Positions 8,869 to 18,690 of a stretch of 64,000 bases of DNA are shown here, in pieces. The number at the start of each line of letters is the position of its first letter. Within the stretch, counting starts at the first letter, position 1. The stretch lies in NCBI RefSeq assembly GCF_015624505.1, contig NZ_CP061379.1, forward strand, positions 4,402,001 to 4,466,000. The letters are read 5' to 3'. Source of the DNA: Bradyrhizobium commune. Lineage in GTDB: Bacteria; Pseudomonadota; Alphaproteobacteria; Rhizobiales; Xanthobacteraceae. The notes under the pieces are model-generated. The model ran no database searches. It was not told where the DNA came from and worked only from the letters and a program-made list of their open reading frames with translations. The translations under genes and the position numbers were made by a program.

Positions 8869-9312
8869 AGCGGACACGTCCTCGCTCAGCATCGCAATCG
8901 AGGCCAGTGCCGTTGCGGTGTGTTTCTCGACGCCATCGCTCACACAGAACACATCGGCGGCGACCACCGAAACCTGTCGGCCCGGCTTGATCACCCGCGC
9001 CCTGCAGATCAGCCTGTCGCCGACGGCCGGCGACAACAGATTGAGCTTGTACTCTGCCGTGAGCGCTGCCTGGCCACGCGAGGTGGCGGCAGCGATCGTC
9101 GTGGCGTTGTCGACCAGGAAAGCGGTGACGCCACCGTGGAAGAAGCCGTGCTGCTGCAACAGCTCCGGCCTGCGTTCGACCGCAATGGTGCAGGTGCCGC
9201 GCGAGAGCTCAGCAAGCTCGGCACCGACCAGATTCATAAAGCCCTGCCGGCCGACATTGGCGTGGATACGCTCGGCCACAGTTGCGAACTCGGGATCAGC
9301 CTCGTTGCTCAT
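8845..9312 (-). CDS. PaaI-family hotdog-fold thioesterase
   Basis: 155-aa acyl-CoA thioesterase-like protein. The hotdog signature LLQQHGFFHGGVTAFLVDNA (about 60-79) has the HGG pattern and the acidic residue expected in PaaI-type enzymes. It would hydrolyse an aryl- or acyl-CoA; the substrate is not readable. The start at 9312 overlaps the stop of the upstream tetR gene by 4 bp (ATGA), so the genes are translationally coupled. The stop codon is the loop of the rplI terminator. Confidence 0.87.
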   Translation of the reverse strand: MSNEADPEFATVAERIHANVGRQGFMNLVGAELAELSRGTCTIAVERRPELLQQHGFFHGGVTAFLVDNATTIAAATSRGQAALTAEYKLNLLSPAVGDRLICRARVIKPGRQVSVVAADVFCVSDGVEKHTATALASIAMLSEDVSAKTKSPAA

Positions 9313-9920
9313 GACGCCACTCCTTGCCTGTTGTTGATGCGCCCGGGCGGCAGCAGCGCGCGGATGGCGCAAGCGATCAGCGTGTCGGCCTCTGCGCGCG
9401 GATCGGTGCGGTCGCGCCCGGAGAGAAAGGCGCGGCAGAAGATCTGCGCCGGCCCGATCAGCTGGCTGACGAACATCACCGGCGTCATCGGCAGCAGCAC
9501 GCCGCTGGCAACCAATGGCGCGCGCCAACGCTCGACGCCTTCGGCGAGCCGCGCGTTCTGCGCACGCTGGGCGTCACGAATGTCCTCGCTCCATTCGCTG
9601 CGCGAGATCTCGAAGAGGTAGCGCGCCTCGCGGCGGCTCAAGACGACCCAGTCGAGATGGGCCCGGATCAGGCGATCGATGCCTTGCTCCGCATCGGGCG
9701 CGGGATCGAGCGCGGCGAGCATCGCGGCGTGATAGTGCCGCAACACCTCCAGGAACAGCGCACCGGCGAGCTCCTTCTTGGATCCGAAAGCATGAAAGAA
9801 GCTGCCGTTGGAGGCGCGCGCCTTGGCGCGGATCGCGGCCACCGTCGCGCCCTCGAAGCCCGACCGGTCGAACACCGCAAGCCCCGCCGCCAGCAGATCG
9901 CCACGCGTCCCGGATGTCAT
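9309..9920 (-). CDS. TetR-family regulator of the thioesterase
   Basis: 203-aa TetR protein. The helix-turn-helix lies at about 24-48 (GATVAAIRAKARASNGSFFH), followed by the usual SKKELAGALF helix. It overlaps the thioesterase start by 4 bp and faces a near-perfect 24-bp palindrome 13 bp upstream of its start, pointing to autoregulation and co-control of the thioesterase. The effector is probably a CoA thioester or aromatic compound (inference from the neighbour). Confidence 0.88.
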   Translation of the reverse strand: MTSGTRGDLLAAGLAVFDRSGFEGATVAAIRAKARASNGSFFHAFGSKKELAGALFLEVLRHYHAAMLAALDPAPDAEQGIDRLIRAHLDWVVLSRREARYLFEISRSEWSEDIRDAQRAQNARLAEGVERWRAPLVASGVLLPMTPVMFVSQLIGPAQIFCRAFLSGRDRTDPRAEADTLIACAIRALLPPGRINNRQGVAS

Positions 9921-9932
9921 CAGGAACTCCTA

Positions 9933-9956
9933 GAGTAATACTCTAGAGTGTTACTC
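9933..9956. promoter_or_regulatory. 24-bp TetR operator palindrome
   Basis: GAGTAATACTC (9933-9943) and GAGTGTTACTC (9946-9956) flank a TA centre. The 24 bp read as their own reverse complement except for one mismatched pair. The site lies directly upstream of tetR (start 9920). Confidence 0.8.
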
Positions 9957-10024
9957 CGATGAACGTCAAGACGATGCGGAGGCCGCGATTGGCGCGACCT
10001 CCGTGGATCCATCGGAAAGTTAGC

Positions 10025-11038
10025 TTATCGCGAGATCGGCGGGGCCGGCGGACCTGACGATTCAGTTGGCGCCGGCGCCGGAGCTGCCGCGGTCACGGGC
10101 GGCGCGGCCTCCTGCGGCTTGGCCGCCGGTTCGGAGCTGCCGCTGGTGGCGGGCTCGGCCGGCTTGGAAGCCGCCGCTTCAGCCGGCTTCGGCGCAGCCG
10201 GTTCAACCGGCTTCGCAGCAGCCGCCGGCGGGGCCGGAGTCACGGCAGGCACTGGATCGGAACGCAACGTCGGCGCATCGCTGCTGCTCGGCTCGGCCTT
10301 TGCACTCTCAGGCTTGGCACTCTCAGGCTTGGCACTCTCAGGCTTGGCCTCGGCCGGCTTCTCGGAGGACTTGCCGCTGTCGGGCTTGGGCTCGGAATCG
10401 ACCTTGGCGCTTTCGCTCTTCGGCTCTGCTTTGGGCTCGACCTTTGGCGCAGCCGCATCGTCGGTCTCGGGCTTGCCGCGCTTGCTCAGCCGCTTGGCCC
10501 TGCGGCCCTCAGGCGATGGCTCGGTGGTGGCTTGGCCCTCGGGCTTGGTGCCTTCCTCGCTGCTCGGGCGTGCCGCGCGCTTCTGGCGCCCCTCGGGCAC
10601 CGGGCTTGCGCCCTCGCCCTCCGGCTTGGCGGCCTCTTGCGAGCGCTGGCGGCGGCCCTGATGTTCCTGCGACTGCGCGGGATTGGTGTTGGCTTCCTTT
10701 TCCTTGGCGCCGTCCTTCTTGTCCTTACCGTCCTTGCCGCCATCCTTGGATTGGTAGCGGGCGTCGGTGGCGCCGTTGGAAACGAGATAGGAGGCCAGCA
10801 CGCCGGCCATGTCGGAGCTGGTGGTGTAGTGCTGGCGCAGGAAACCCGGCAGCGAACCCGGCGATACCGTTTTTAACAGACCTCTCGGGCTCTTGTGGCA
10901 GGCGTTGCAGGTCTGCGCGAAGATCTGGGAGGGGGCCTTGCCGGCCTCGAGGTTCGTCGCCTGCGCGAGAGCGGTATCGGTGGCGCCAAAGCCAACCAGA
11001 AGCAGCACCGTCGCGAGGCTGAGCGCTCGGCTCGACAT
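10025..11038 (-). CDS. exported c-type cytochrome-like protein with low-complexity tail
   Basis: 337-aa protein. A signal peptide (about 1-25, ending near DTALAQA) is followed by one haem-c motif CNACH (about 44-48) in QIFAQTCNACHKSPRG. The globular part ends near residue 95 (DMAGVLASYLVSNGA). The remaining roughly 240 residues are Lys/Pro/Glu/Ser/Ala-rich and include three exact KPESA repeats. ATG 11038 was chosen because GGAG lies 9 nt upstream; in-frame ATGs at 11044 and 11053 also exist. The family is a Bradyrhizobium-type 'cytochrome c-like' protein. No axial Met partner is obvious, so redox function is uncertain. Confidence 0.8.
   Translation of the reverse strand: MSSRALSLATVLLLVGFGATDTALAQATNLEAGKAPSQIFAQTCNACHKSPRGLLKTVSPGSLPGFLRQHYTTSSDMAGVLASYLVSNGATDARYQSKDGGKDGKDKKDGAKEKEANTNPAQSQEHQGRRQRSQEAAKPEGEGASPVPEGRQKRAARPSSEEGTKPEGQATTEPSPEGRRAKRLSKRGKPETDDAAAPKVEPKAEPKSESAKVDSEPKPDSGKSSEKPAEAKPESAKPESAKPESAKAEPSSSDAPTLRSDPVPAVTPAPPAAAAKPVEPAAPKPAEAAASKPAEPATSGSSEPAAKPQEAAPPVTAAAPAPAPTESSGPPAPPISR
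10302..10346. repeat. three perfect 15-bp tandem repeats inside the cytochrome-like gene
   Basis: Three identical copies of GCACTCTCAGGCTTG in a row. Because 15 is a multiple of three they encode repeated KPESA on the minus strand, so the copy number can change without a frameshift. Confidence 0.9.
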
Positions 11039-11318
11039 TCCCATTATCTCCATTGAATCCGGCAGGTGCAGCCGGCCTCGGGGGCGGCGGCGGTCACCTT
11101 TTAGCCGATTGCGCCGCGAATGGAAGCGCACTGATCACGCAAGCCCGTGATTACGCGTTTTTCGAATATCGGGTTTGAACACAATGCAATAGCGCGGCGG
11201 AAACAGGCTGCTTAGATTTACATGCGAACGCATGGGAACCGGTATAGTCTCCCAGGCGCGAAGGTGTGCCGGCCGCGTTAGTCGCTTCTTTTCGGGTTCG
11301 CTCGAGAGGTGTGTGTCG

Positions 11319-12569
11319 ATGGACCGCTTGTTGCGTACGTTTTTATCTCAATTCATCCGCCGCGGGTCGATGACGGTGACCACGGCAGGCGGCATGAAGT
11401 TCAGTGTCGGCGACGGCTCCGGTGAGCCGGTCGAGGTTCGCTTCGTCACGGCCGACGCACAAAGGAGAGTCCTCATCAATCCCGAGCTCGGGCTTGGCGA
11501 GGCCTTTATGGATGGCGAATTCGTCGTCGAGCGCGGCACCATAGCTGACGCGCTTGCGATCCTGCTCGATCAATCCGACCTATTGCCGCACTGGGCAAAA
11601 CCCTGGTGGCATCTGCGCTATTTGACTCGACATCTGAAACAGTTCAATCCGCGCGCACGCTCGCGTCGCAATGTCGCGCATCACTACGATCTCGACGCAA
11701 GGCTTTATTCGCTTTTCCTCGACGCCGACAAGCAATATAGCTGCGCCTATTTCGAGACGCCCGAGACCACGCTCGACGACGCGCAGCTCGCCAAGAAGCG
11801 GCACATCGCCGCAAAGCTGCTGGTCACGGGCGGCCAGCGCGTGCTCGACATCGGCTCGGGCTGGGGCGGGCTCGGCCTCTATCTCGCGGAGATCGCAGGC
11901 TGTGACGTCACCGGCGTCACGCTGTCGACCGAACAATTGCAGGTCGCGAACAGCCGCGCTGCCGAGAAGGGCCTGACGCGACAGGCGCGGTTCCTGCTCC
12001 AGGACTATCGCGACATCGACGGGCCGTTCGACCGCATCGTTTCGGTCGGCATGTTCGAGCATGTCGGGGTCAAGTTCTACGACACTTATTTCAAGCGCTG
12101 TGCCGAACTCCTGAGCGAGGACGGCGTCATGCTGCTGCATTCGATCGGCCGTTCTCAGGTCCCCGACTCGACCAACCCGTGGATTGCCAAATACATCTTC
12201 CCCGGCGGCTACATCCCGTCGCTGTCCGAGGTCGTGCCTGCGATCGAGCGCGCGGGCCTGCTGGTCTGCGACATCGAGATCCTGCGCCTGCACTACGCCG
12301 AGACGCTGAAGGCCTGGCGGGAGCGTTTCATGGCACGGCGCGAGGAGGCTGTGCAGCTCTACGACGAACGCTTCGCGCTGATGTGGGAGTTCTATCTGGC
12401 GGCCTGCGAGATGACGTTCCGCAAGCAGGACATGATGAACTTCCAGCTTCAGCTCACCAGACGCCAGGGCGTGGTGCCGATGACCCGCGACTACATTGCA
12501 CGCGAGGAGATGCGGCTGCGCGCCGTGGAGGGCGGCGCCAGGCCGAGGCTGAAGCTCGCTGGTGAATAA
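11319..12569 (+). CDS. cfa: cyclopropane-fatty-acyl-phospholipid synthase
   Basis: 416-aa SAM-dependent methyltransferase that turns cis double bonds of membrane phospholipids into cyclopropane rings. SAM motif VLDIGSGWGGLG lies at about 182-193; NVAHHYD, KQYSCAYF and SVGMFEHVG are family hallmarks. The start at 11319 has GAGAGG about 10 nt upstream; an in-frame ATG at 11232 lacks a ribosome site. Length matches the family (about 380-420). It is convergent with the small gene at 12574-12780, with only 4 bp between stops. Confidence 0.94.
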   Translation: MDRLLRTFLSQFIRRGSMTVTTAGGMKFSVGDGSGEPVEVRFVTADAQRRVLINPELGLGEAFMDGEFVVERGTIADALAILLDQSDLLPHWAKPWWHLRYLTRHLKQFNPRARSRRNVAHHYDLDARLYSLFLDADKQYSCAYFETPETTLDDAQLAKKRHIAAKLLVTGGQRVLDIGSGWGGLGLYLAEIAGCDVTGVTLSTEQLQVANSRAAEKGLTRQARFLLQDYRDIDGPFDRIVSVGMFEHVGVKFYDTYFKRCAELLSEDGVMLLHSIGRSQVPDSTNPWIAKYIFPGGYIPSLSEVVPAIERAGLLVCDIEILRLHYAETLKAWRERFMARREEAVQLYDERFALMWEFYLAACEMTFRKQDMMNFQLQLTRRQGVVPMTRDYIAREEMRLRAVEGGARPRLKLAGE

Positions 12570-12573
12570 GATC

Positions 12574-12780
12574 CTAGTGACGCAGGGTCGAAATCGGGGA
12601 GAGCCGGAAAGACGCCGGTAACGCCAGCTGGGCCCGCAATCCCGCCAGCGTCTCGGGCGCTATCGGCAGCCGCCGCTGCTCCGGCTGGGAGGCATGCTCC
12701 ATGGCAGCGATCAGCCCGGACAGCCAAAGCCGGCTGGCTGTCTGGTTTCGCCACATCTGGGGCTGCCGTTCTGGCCGCAT
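12574..12780 (-). CDS. small hypothetical protein (68 aa)
   Basis: Small basic protein MRPERQPQMWRNQTASRLWL and onward, with no recognised domain. GAGG stands 6 nt before the chosen ATG (12780). The frame runs further upstream to 12939, but that part has no ribosome site. Convergent with cfa. Codon use is consistent with coding, but there is no functional clue. Confidence 0.55.
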   Translation of the reverse strand: MRPERQPQMWRNQTASRLWLSGLIAAMEHASQPEQRRLPIAPETLAGLRAQLALPASFRLSPISTLRH

Positions 12781-12921
12781 GGCTTGCCTCGTCTCCCTGG
12801 GTACGGGGTCCTTGGGACAATCGCCCGCCCGCCTGCCTGTTCCGGACATACCCCCGAAAGAATCCGGGGAGATGTGATCTGTTTCACATAAGTCTGGTCG
12901 GCCCTGGCTTAGACCGTCGCC

Positions 12922-13041
12922 ATGAGCAAAGAGACCCAAACCTCATTCCACGCGCAGGACGACCTCCGTACCGATTACGCCCTGATCGCCACCGGCGTCG
13001 GCGCGGCCTTGGTTGCGCTGGTTTATCTCCTGCTGGTCTGA
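12922..13041 (+). CDS. 39-aa single-pass membrane peptide
   Basis: Short gene MSKETQTSFHAQDDLRTDYA followed by one hydrophobic helix (ALIATGVGAALVALVYLLLV, about residues 20-39) that ends the protein. The hydrophilic N-terminus with a C-terminal anchor is typical of small membrane proteins. It stands alone, 280 bp upstream of dnaB. No clear Shine-Dalgarno is seen, which lowers confidence. Confidence 0.6.
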   Translation: MSKETQTSFHAQDDLRTDYALIATGVGAALVALVYLLLV

Positions 13042-13324
13042 TCCCGAGCGGAAACCGGCCGGCGCGGCATGCCGCGCGCTTCTCGATACGTCTGTGCCCC
13101 AATCGATAAGGTTCACGGCACCCGGATTTTTCCGTGGTGCGGTCGCTGCCGGCTGCTGCGGTTCCGTGAAAATCCGTCAAGCGCGGCGCGTACTGCGGCT
13201 GCTAATCATCCACCGCTTTAACTGAGCGGTTGATAGCGGCGAGCTTTTGCTTCCGCTTTGGACCGAGGCGGCGCTTTATCCCGGCCCCGCATCTGCCAAG
13301 AAAAATTGCTAAGCACGCTCGACC

Positions 13325-14830
<1,506 letters not shown>

Positions 14831-14887
14831 GTTTCTTGGAAGGTTCCTTGGGTTGAACCGGGCGGGGCTCTTGCGTAAAACGACGCC

Positions 14888-16171
14888 ATGACAATGGCGT
14901 CCGACCCGAAAATGATCCCGCAATCCGGCCTTCTCTCTGCGGAGGCCAACCAGGCTGCCGCGCTCGCAGCCTATGGCGGTGTGCTCACCGTCGATCTCGA
15001 CGCCATCATCGCCAACTGGCGCAAGCTCGAGAAAACGGCGGTGCCGGCGGAATGCTCGGCGGTGATCAAAGCCGACGCCTATGGCTGCGGCGCTACGCAG
15101 GTCGCGCATGCCCTGAACAAGGCCGGCTGCAAGACCTTCTTCGTCGCCACCATCGAGGAAGCGCGCACCGTGCGCGCGGCGGTGCCGGAGGCCACGATCT
15201 ACGTGCTCGGCGGCTATTTCCAGAACACCGGCGAGCACTACGCGAAAATCAACTGCCGCCCCGTGATCGGAGATCTCAACGAGCTTGCCGAATGGGACGT
15301 GTTCTGCCGCCGCACCGGCTGGTCGGGAGGTGCTGCGATCCACATCGACACCGGCATGAACCGACTCGGGCTGACGCTATCGGAAGCGCAGGCCATCATC
15401 CCCCGCATCAATGCCGGCGATCACGGCATCACGCTGGTGATGAGCCATTTGGTCTCGGCCGAGCAGCTCAACAGCCCCGTCAACGCCAAACAGCTCGCTT
15501 CCTTCCGCGGCATTGCCAGCGAATTTTCCGGCGTGCCGGCGGCACTCGCCAATTCCTCCGGTATTTTCCTCGGTGCGCCGTTCCAGTTCGACCTGGTGCG
15601 GCCGGGCGCTGCCCTCTACGGCGTCAACCCGACGCCGGAGGCCGACAACCCGATGCAGCCGGTGGTGGACCTGAAAGCGCGCATCGTGCAGGTCCGCAAT
15701 GCCGAGCGCGGCGAGAGCGTCGGCTATGGCGGCACCTGGACCGCGCGGCGGCCGACCAAGCTCGCGATCATCGCGGTCGGCTATGCCGACGGCTATTTCC
15801 GTGCCGCCAGCTCCAATGACGGCACCCGCGGCGCCGAAGTGATCGTCGCCGGCAAGCGCTGCCCGGTGGCGGGCCGCATCTCCATGGACCTGATCGCGAT
15901 CGACATCACCGATCTGCCGCCGAACGCGGCGCGGCGCGGCCACATGGTGACGCTGCTCGGCGACGGCATCACCGTCGACGAGCTTGCGCATCATTTCGGC
16001 ACCATTGGCTACGAGGTTCTGACCAGCCTCGGCCGCCGCTACGCGCGGGTCTACAAGGGCGGCAATGACGTGGAGCCGCTGGCAAAGCCGGCTCCCGCGC
16101 CAGCGGCCGAGCAGCCGCCCGCGCCCCCTCCGGTCGAGCAGCTGGCGAGCCCGCCGCCGCTGCCGAGCTAA
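14888..16171 (+). CDS. alr: alanine racemase
   Basis: 427-aa PLP enzyme interconverting L- and D-alanine for peptidoglycan. The PLP lysine is in AVIKADAYGCGATQV (about residue 61); the conserved catalytic tyrosine region SVGYGGTW and the HIDTGMNRLG segment are present. The last 35 residues are an unusual Pro/Ala tail (PAPAPAAEQPPAPPPVEQ), beyond the normal C-terminus. A second in-frame ATG at 14894 is possible. Downstream of dnaB on the same strand. Confidence 0.95.
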   Translation: MTMASDPKMIPQSGLLSAEANQAAALAAYGGVLTVDLDAIIANWRKLEKTAVPAECSAVIKADAYGCGATQVAHALNKAGCKTFFVATIEEARTVRAAVPEATIYVLGGYFQNTGEHYAKINCRPVIGDLNELAEWDVFCRRTGWSGGAAIHIDTGMNRLGLTLSEAQAIIPRINAGDHGITLVMSHLVSAEQLNSPVNAKQLASFRGIASEFSGVPAALANSSGIFLGAPFQFDLVRPGAALYGVNPTPEADNPMQPVVDLKARIVQVRNAERGESVGYGGTWTARRPTKLAIIAVGYADGYFRAASSNDGTRGAEVIVAGKRCPVAGRISMDLIAIDITDLPPNAARRGHMVTLLGDGITVDELAHHFGTIGYEVLTSLGRRYARVYKGGNDVEPLAKPAPAPAAEQPPAPPPVEQLASPPPLPS

Positions 16172-16182
16172 GCGGTCGAAGC

Positions 16183-16401
16183 TTACTTCTTCCTGCTGTC
16201 GAGCACCGTCTTGCAGGTGGCGCTGAGCTGATCGCGCTTGGCGTTGAGGCAGGCGATGATCTTGCCGCCACCCGGCGCGATGCCGGCGCAGAATTTGTCA
16301 TAGTCCGCCTTGCACGCACCGCGCGGATCGGCCGATTGTGCGGAAGCGGCCCCGGAGAACGCGACGGCGAATGCGATAGCAACAAAGCTCAACTTGGACA
16401 T
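16183..16401 (-). CDS. exported cysteine-rich repeat protein (72 aa)
   Basis: Signal peptide MSKLSFVAIAFAVAFSGAAS with cleavage likely near ASA-QS, then about 50 residues with four cysteines spaced C-x7-C-x12-C-x11-C. This resembles small 'cysteine rich repeat' periplasmic proteins common in Bradyrhizobium. The four cysteines could make two disulfides after export. It is divergent from the exonuclease III gene, 42 bp apart. Function is unknown. Confidence 0.75.
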   Translation of the reverse strand: MSKLSFVAIAFAVAFSGAASAQSADPRGACKADYDKFCAGIAPGGGKIIACLNAKRDQLSATCKTVLDSRKK

Positions 16402-16443
16402 TTTATCTCCGGTGGTCGGAACGTAAGAAGCGATCAGCTCTAC

Positions 16444-17220
16444 ATGAAGATTGCGACATTCAACATCAACAACATCAACCGCCGCCTGCCCAATCTGCTG
16501 GTCTGGATGCGCGCGGCGAAGCCTGATGTCGTCGCGCTTCAGGAATTGAAGGCAAGTGATGGCGAATTTCCGGCGGCAGCGATCGAAAAGGCCGGCTACG
16601 GTGCAGTCTGGCGTGGCCAGAAAACCTGGAACGGCGTTGCCATCCTCGCCCGCAACGCGGAGCCCGTGCTGACCCGCGACCGCTTGCCCGGAAAGCCCGA
16701 TGATCACGAGGCGCGCTACATCGAGGCTGCGGTACGCGGCATCATCGTCACGAGCATCTATCTGCCGAACGGCAATCCGCAGCCTGGCCCGAAATTCGAC
16801 TACAAGCTCGATTGGTTCGCGCGGCTGAAGCGCCACGCCAAAACCTTCATCAAGCAGGATCTGCCGGTGGTGCTTGCCGGCGACTACAACGTCGCGCCGA
16901 CCGAGATCGACATCTATCCGACCCGCTCATGGGACAAGGACGCGCTGATCCAGCCGAAGAGCCGCGCGGCGTTCGCCTCTCTCGTCGAACAAGGCTGGTG
17001 CGACGCGATCCGCGAGCTGCATCCCGACAAGCGCCTCTACACGTTCTGGGACTACAAGCGGAACCGCTGGCCGCGCGATGCGGGCCTGCGGCTCGATCAT
17101 CTCCTGCTCAGCCCTGCCCTGGTCTCACGGCTGGCGAAGGCCGGTGTCGACAAGAGCATCCGCGGCGAGGACGGCGCGAGTGATCACGCACCCGCGTGGG
17201 TGGTGCTCAAGCCGCTTTGA
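16444..17220 (+). CDS. xth: exodeoxyribonuclease III / AP endonuclease
   Basis: 258-aa exonuclease-endonuclease-phosphatase fold protein for base-excision repair. Family motifs in order: ATFNINNIN, LQELKASD (metal Glu), SIYLPNGN, LAGDYNVAP, RLDHLLLS and the final SDHAP. The start at 16444 gives the canonical MKIATFNIN N-terminus; upstream in-frame codons lie inside the neighbour's control region. Paralogues are frequent in rhizobia, so whether it is the main XthA cannot be said. Confidence 0.93.
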   Translation: MKIATFNINNINRRLPNLLVWMRAAKPDVVALQELKASDGEFPAAAIEKAGYGAVWRGQKTWNGVAILARNAEPVLTRDRLPGKPDDHEARYIEAAVRGIIVTSIYLPNGNPQPGPKFDYKLDWFARLKRHAKTFIKQDLPVVLAGDYNVAPTEIDIYPTRSWDKDALIQPKSRAAFASLVEQGWCDAIRELHPDKRLYTFWDYKRNRWPRDAGLRLDHLLLSPALVSRLAKAGVDKSIRGEDGASDHAPAWVVLKPL

Positions 17221-17236
17221 TGTCGTACGGGCATGC

Positions 17237-17605
17237 TCACCACAAATTCTTCCCGTCGATCACGTTCACCTCAATCGCATCGAGATCGAAATCGTCGAAC
17301 AGGCGGGCGTTCACCGCGACCTTGGGATTATCGAAATCGGGCTTGCCGGTCGACCAATCCGGCGACTCCGAATAGGTGCCGCAACCGCAGCTCGCGCAAT
17401 AATGATGTTTGACGGTGCGGCTGCCCCAGAGATAGGTCGAAACATTGTCGGTGGGCGACAGCAGGCGAAACTGCGCCGGCTTGTAATAGGCCCACAGCGC
17501 GCCGCGCTTGGCACAGAGCGAGCAGGTGCAGCGCGTCACGTTCGCTGGCACCTCCGTCACCTCGAACACCGTCTCCCCGCAATGACAGCTTGCCTCGACC
17601 GGCAT
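17237..17605 (-). CDS. GFA/CENP-V family zinc protein
   Basis: 122-aa protein with the zinc-binding pattern of glutathione-dependent formaldehyde-activating (GFA) enzymes: CHCG (about 7-10), CTCSLC (about 27-32) and CASCGC (about 72-77). Most members are of unproved function; catalysis of formaldehyde-glutathione adduct formation is debated for the family. It stands alone, convergent with xth. Confidence 0.85.
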   Translation of the reverse strand: MPVEASCHCGETVFEVTEVPANVTRCTCSLCAKRGALWAYYKPAQFRLLSPTDNVSTYLWGSRTVKHHYCASCGCGTYSESPDWSTGKPDFDNPKVAVNARLFDDFDLDAIEVNVIDGKNLW

Positions 17606-17814
17606 GACCCGCTCTCCGTTTTGTCAGGAGACGGTCGTAGCCCGGCCCTGCTGCCAACATGCTGTCAGCAGCCTAACTCGCCGCTGAATCCAGACCGTGG
17701 ACTCGTAGAGGCACCGATGTCGGCTTTCGGGGTCACTGCGGCATCGCTTGATCGCGAGTAAAGGTACCTCCAGAATACCGGGTTGTGGATCAATAAACCC
17801 GCAGAGGAGCCAGC

Positions 17815-18189
17815 ATGCAGTCAAAGATGACGCCGTGGGCTTTCGTGCTCGCTGTTCCCGACATCAACCGAAGCTCTCAGTATTTTCACGACGTGCTTGG
17901 CTTCCAAATCGGTTGGGAGGATGCAACGGATTGGCGATTGGTCGAGAGGGACGGCGTGCGGATTATGCTTGGCCAGTGCCCGGCCGACATCCATCCGAGC
18001 GCGCTTGGTTCTCACAATTGGTTCGGCTATCTGGAGGTCGACGATGTCGACAGCTTGCACGCAGAATTTGCGGCGCGAGGGGCGATCTGCTCTGCCCCCA
18101 AAGACACTCACTACGGAATGCGTGAGATCATCATAACCACAACCGACGGGCACAGGCTTGTGTGCGGCCAACCGTCGCAACGGAGCTAA
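17815..18189 (+). CDS. VOC-superfamily (glyoxalase/bleomycin-resistance-like) protein
   Basis: 124-aa protein with paired beta-alpha-beta modules: FVLAVPDINRSSQYFHDVLG at the start and YLEVDDVDSLHAEFAARGA in the second half. The usual metal-binding positions (His/Glu) are only partly recognisable, so the chemistry (glyoxalase, dioxygenase or resistance binding protein) is not predictable. It stands alone after a 209-bp gap in which I see nothing. Confidence 0.82.
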   Translation: MQSKMTPWAFVLAVPDINRSSQYFHDVLGFQIGWEDATDWRLVERDGVRIMLGQCPADIHPSALGSHNWFGYLEVDDVDSLHAEFAARGAICSAPKDTHYGMREIIITTTDGHRLVCGQPSQRS

Positions 18190-18261
18190 TCGCGAAGGTC
18201 CGGTGGCCCCTTAGCCGACGTAGATCAATGTCCGCTGTTCGGCCGCTATTGGCGGACGCGC

Positions 18262-18570
18262 CTAGTTCGCGGACAGGCGCCTGGCGTTCGCGGCTACGTG
18301 CTCGCGATAGCGCCGAATGACCGCTGCCGGCGTTGCGCCGGAGAGCAGGTTCGCAAATGTTTCGAAAGCGGCAGCGATCTTCTCGCTGACCATCAGCACG
18401 GCCTCCTGGCCTGCGGCCTCGTCGCCTTGGCTGAGCTTCTCGCAGCGGAGGCGAACCACTTCGCTGGCTTCGATCGCGAGCATCGCGCCGGCGTACCAGG
18501 GAAAGCCGTTATCGGATCCGCCGAGCACCGCATGATGGTCGAGCGCGGAAAAGGAATGGTGATCGGGCAT
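18262..18570 (-). CDS. hypothetical protein (102 aa)
   Basis: Protein beginning MPDHHSFSALDHHAVLGG with a helical C-terminal half (VRLRCEKLSQGDEAAGQEAV to RRYREHVAANARRLSAN). No known domain recognised. The early methionine at 18570 is preferred over the frame start at 18618, which would add 16 residues of poor coding quality. Similar short helical proteins are common and unassigned in Bradyrhizobium. Confidence 0.6.
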   Translation of the reverse strand: MPDHHSFSALDHHAVLGGSDNGFPWYAGAMLAIEASEVVRLRCEKLSQGDEAAGQEAVLMVSEKIAAAFETFANLLSGATPAAVIRRYREHVAANARRLSAN

Positions 18571-18690
18571 CACGCACCTCAAATTCTTTGAGCGAACGCT
18601 CCAATCAATACGCTTCAAATTCTAAGGATCGGGCCGGGAAACCGGTCGGATTGGCGGTGGGCGCGACACCGGCGGTTAACCAACGCGCCA

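Noticed and set aside
10302..10346. Short CRISPR-like array
   Set aside because: Three directly adjacent 15-bp copies without spacers inside a coding region; no cas genes in the window.
12884..13180. 98-codon minus-strand frame opposite the 39-aa membrane peptide
   Set aside because: Basic Arg/Gly/Pro-rich shadow translation without ribosome site.
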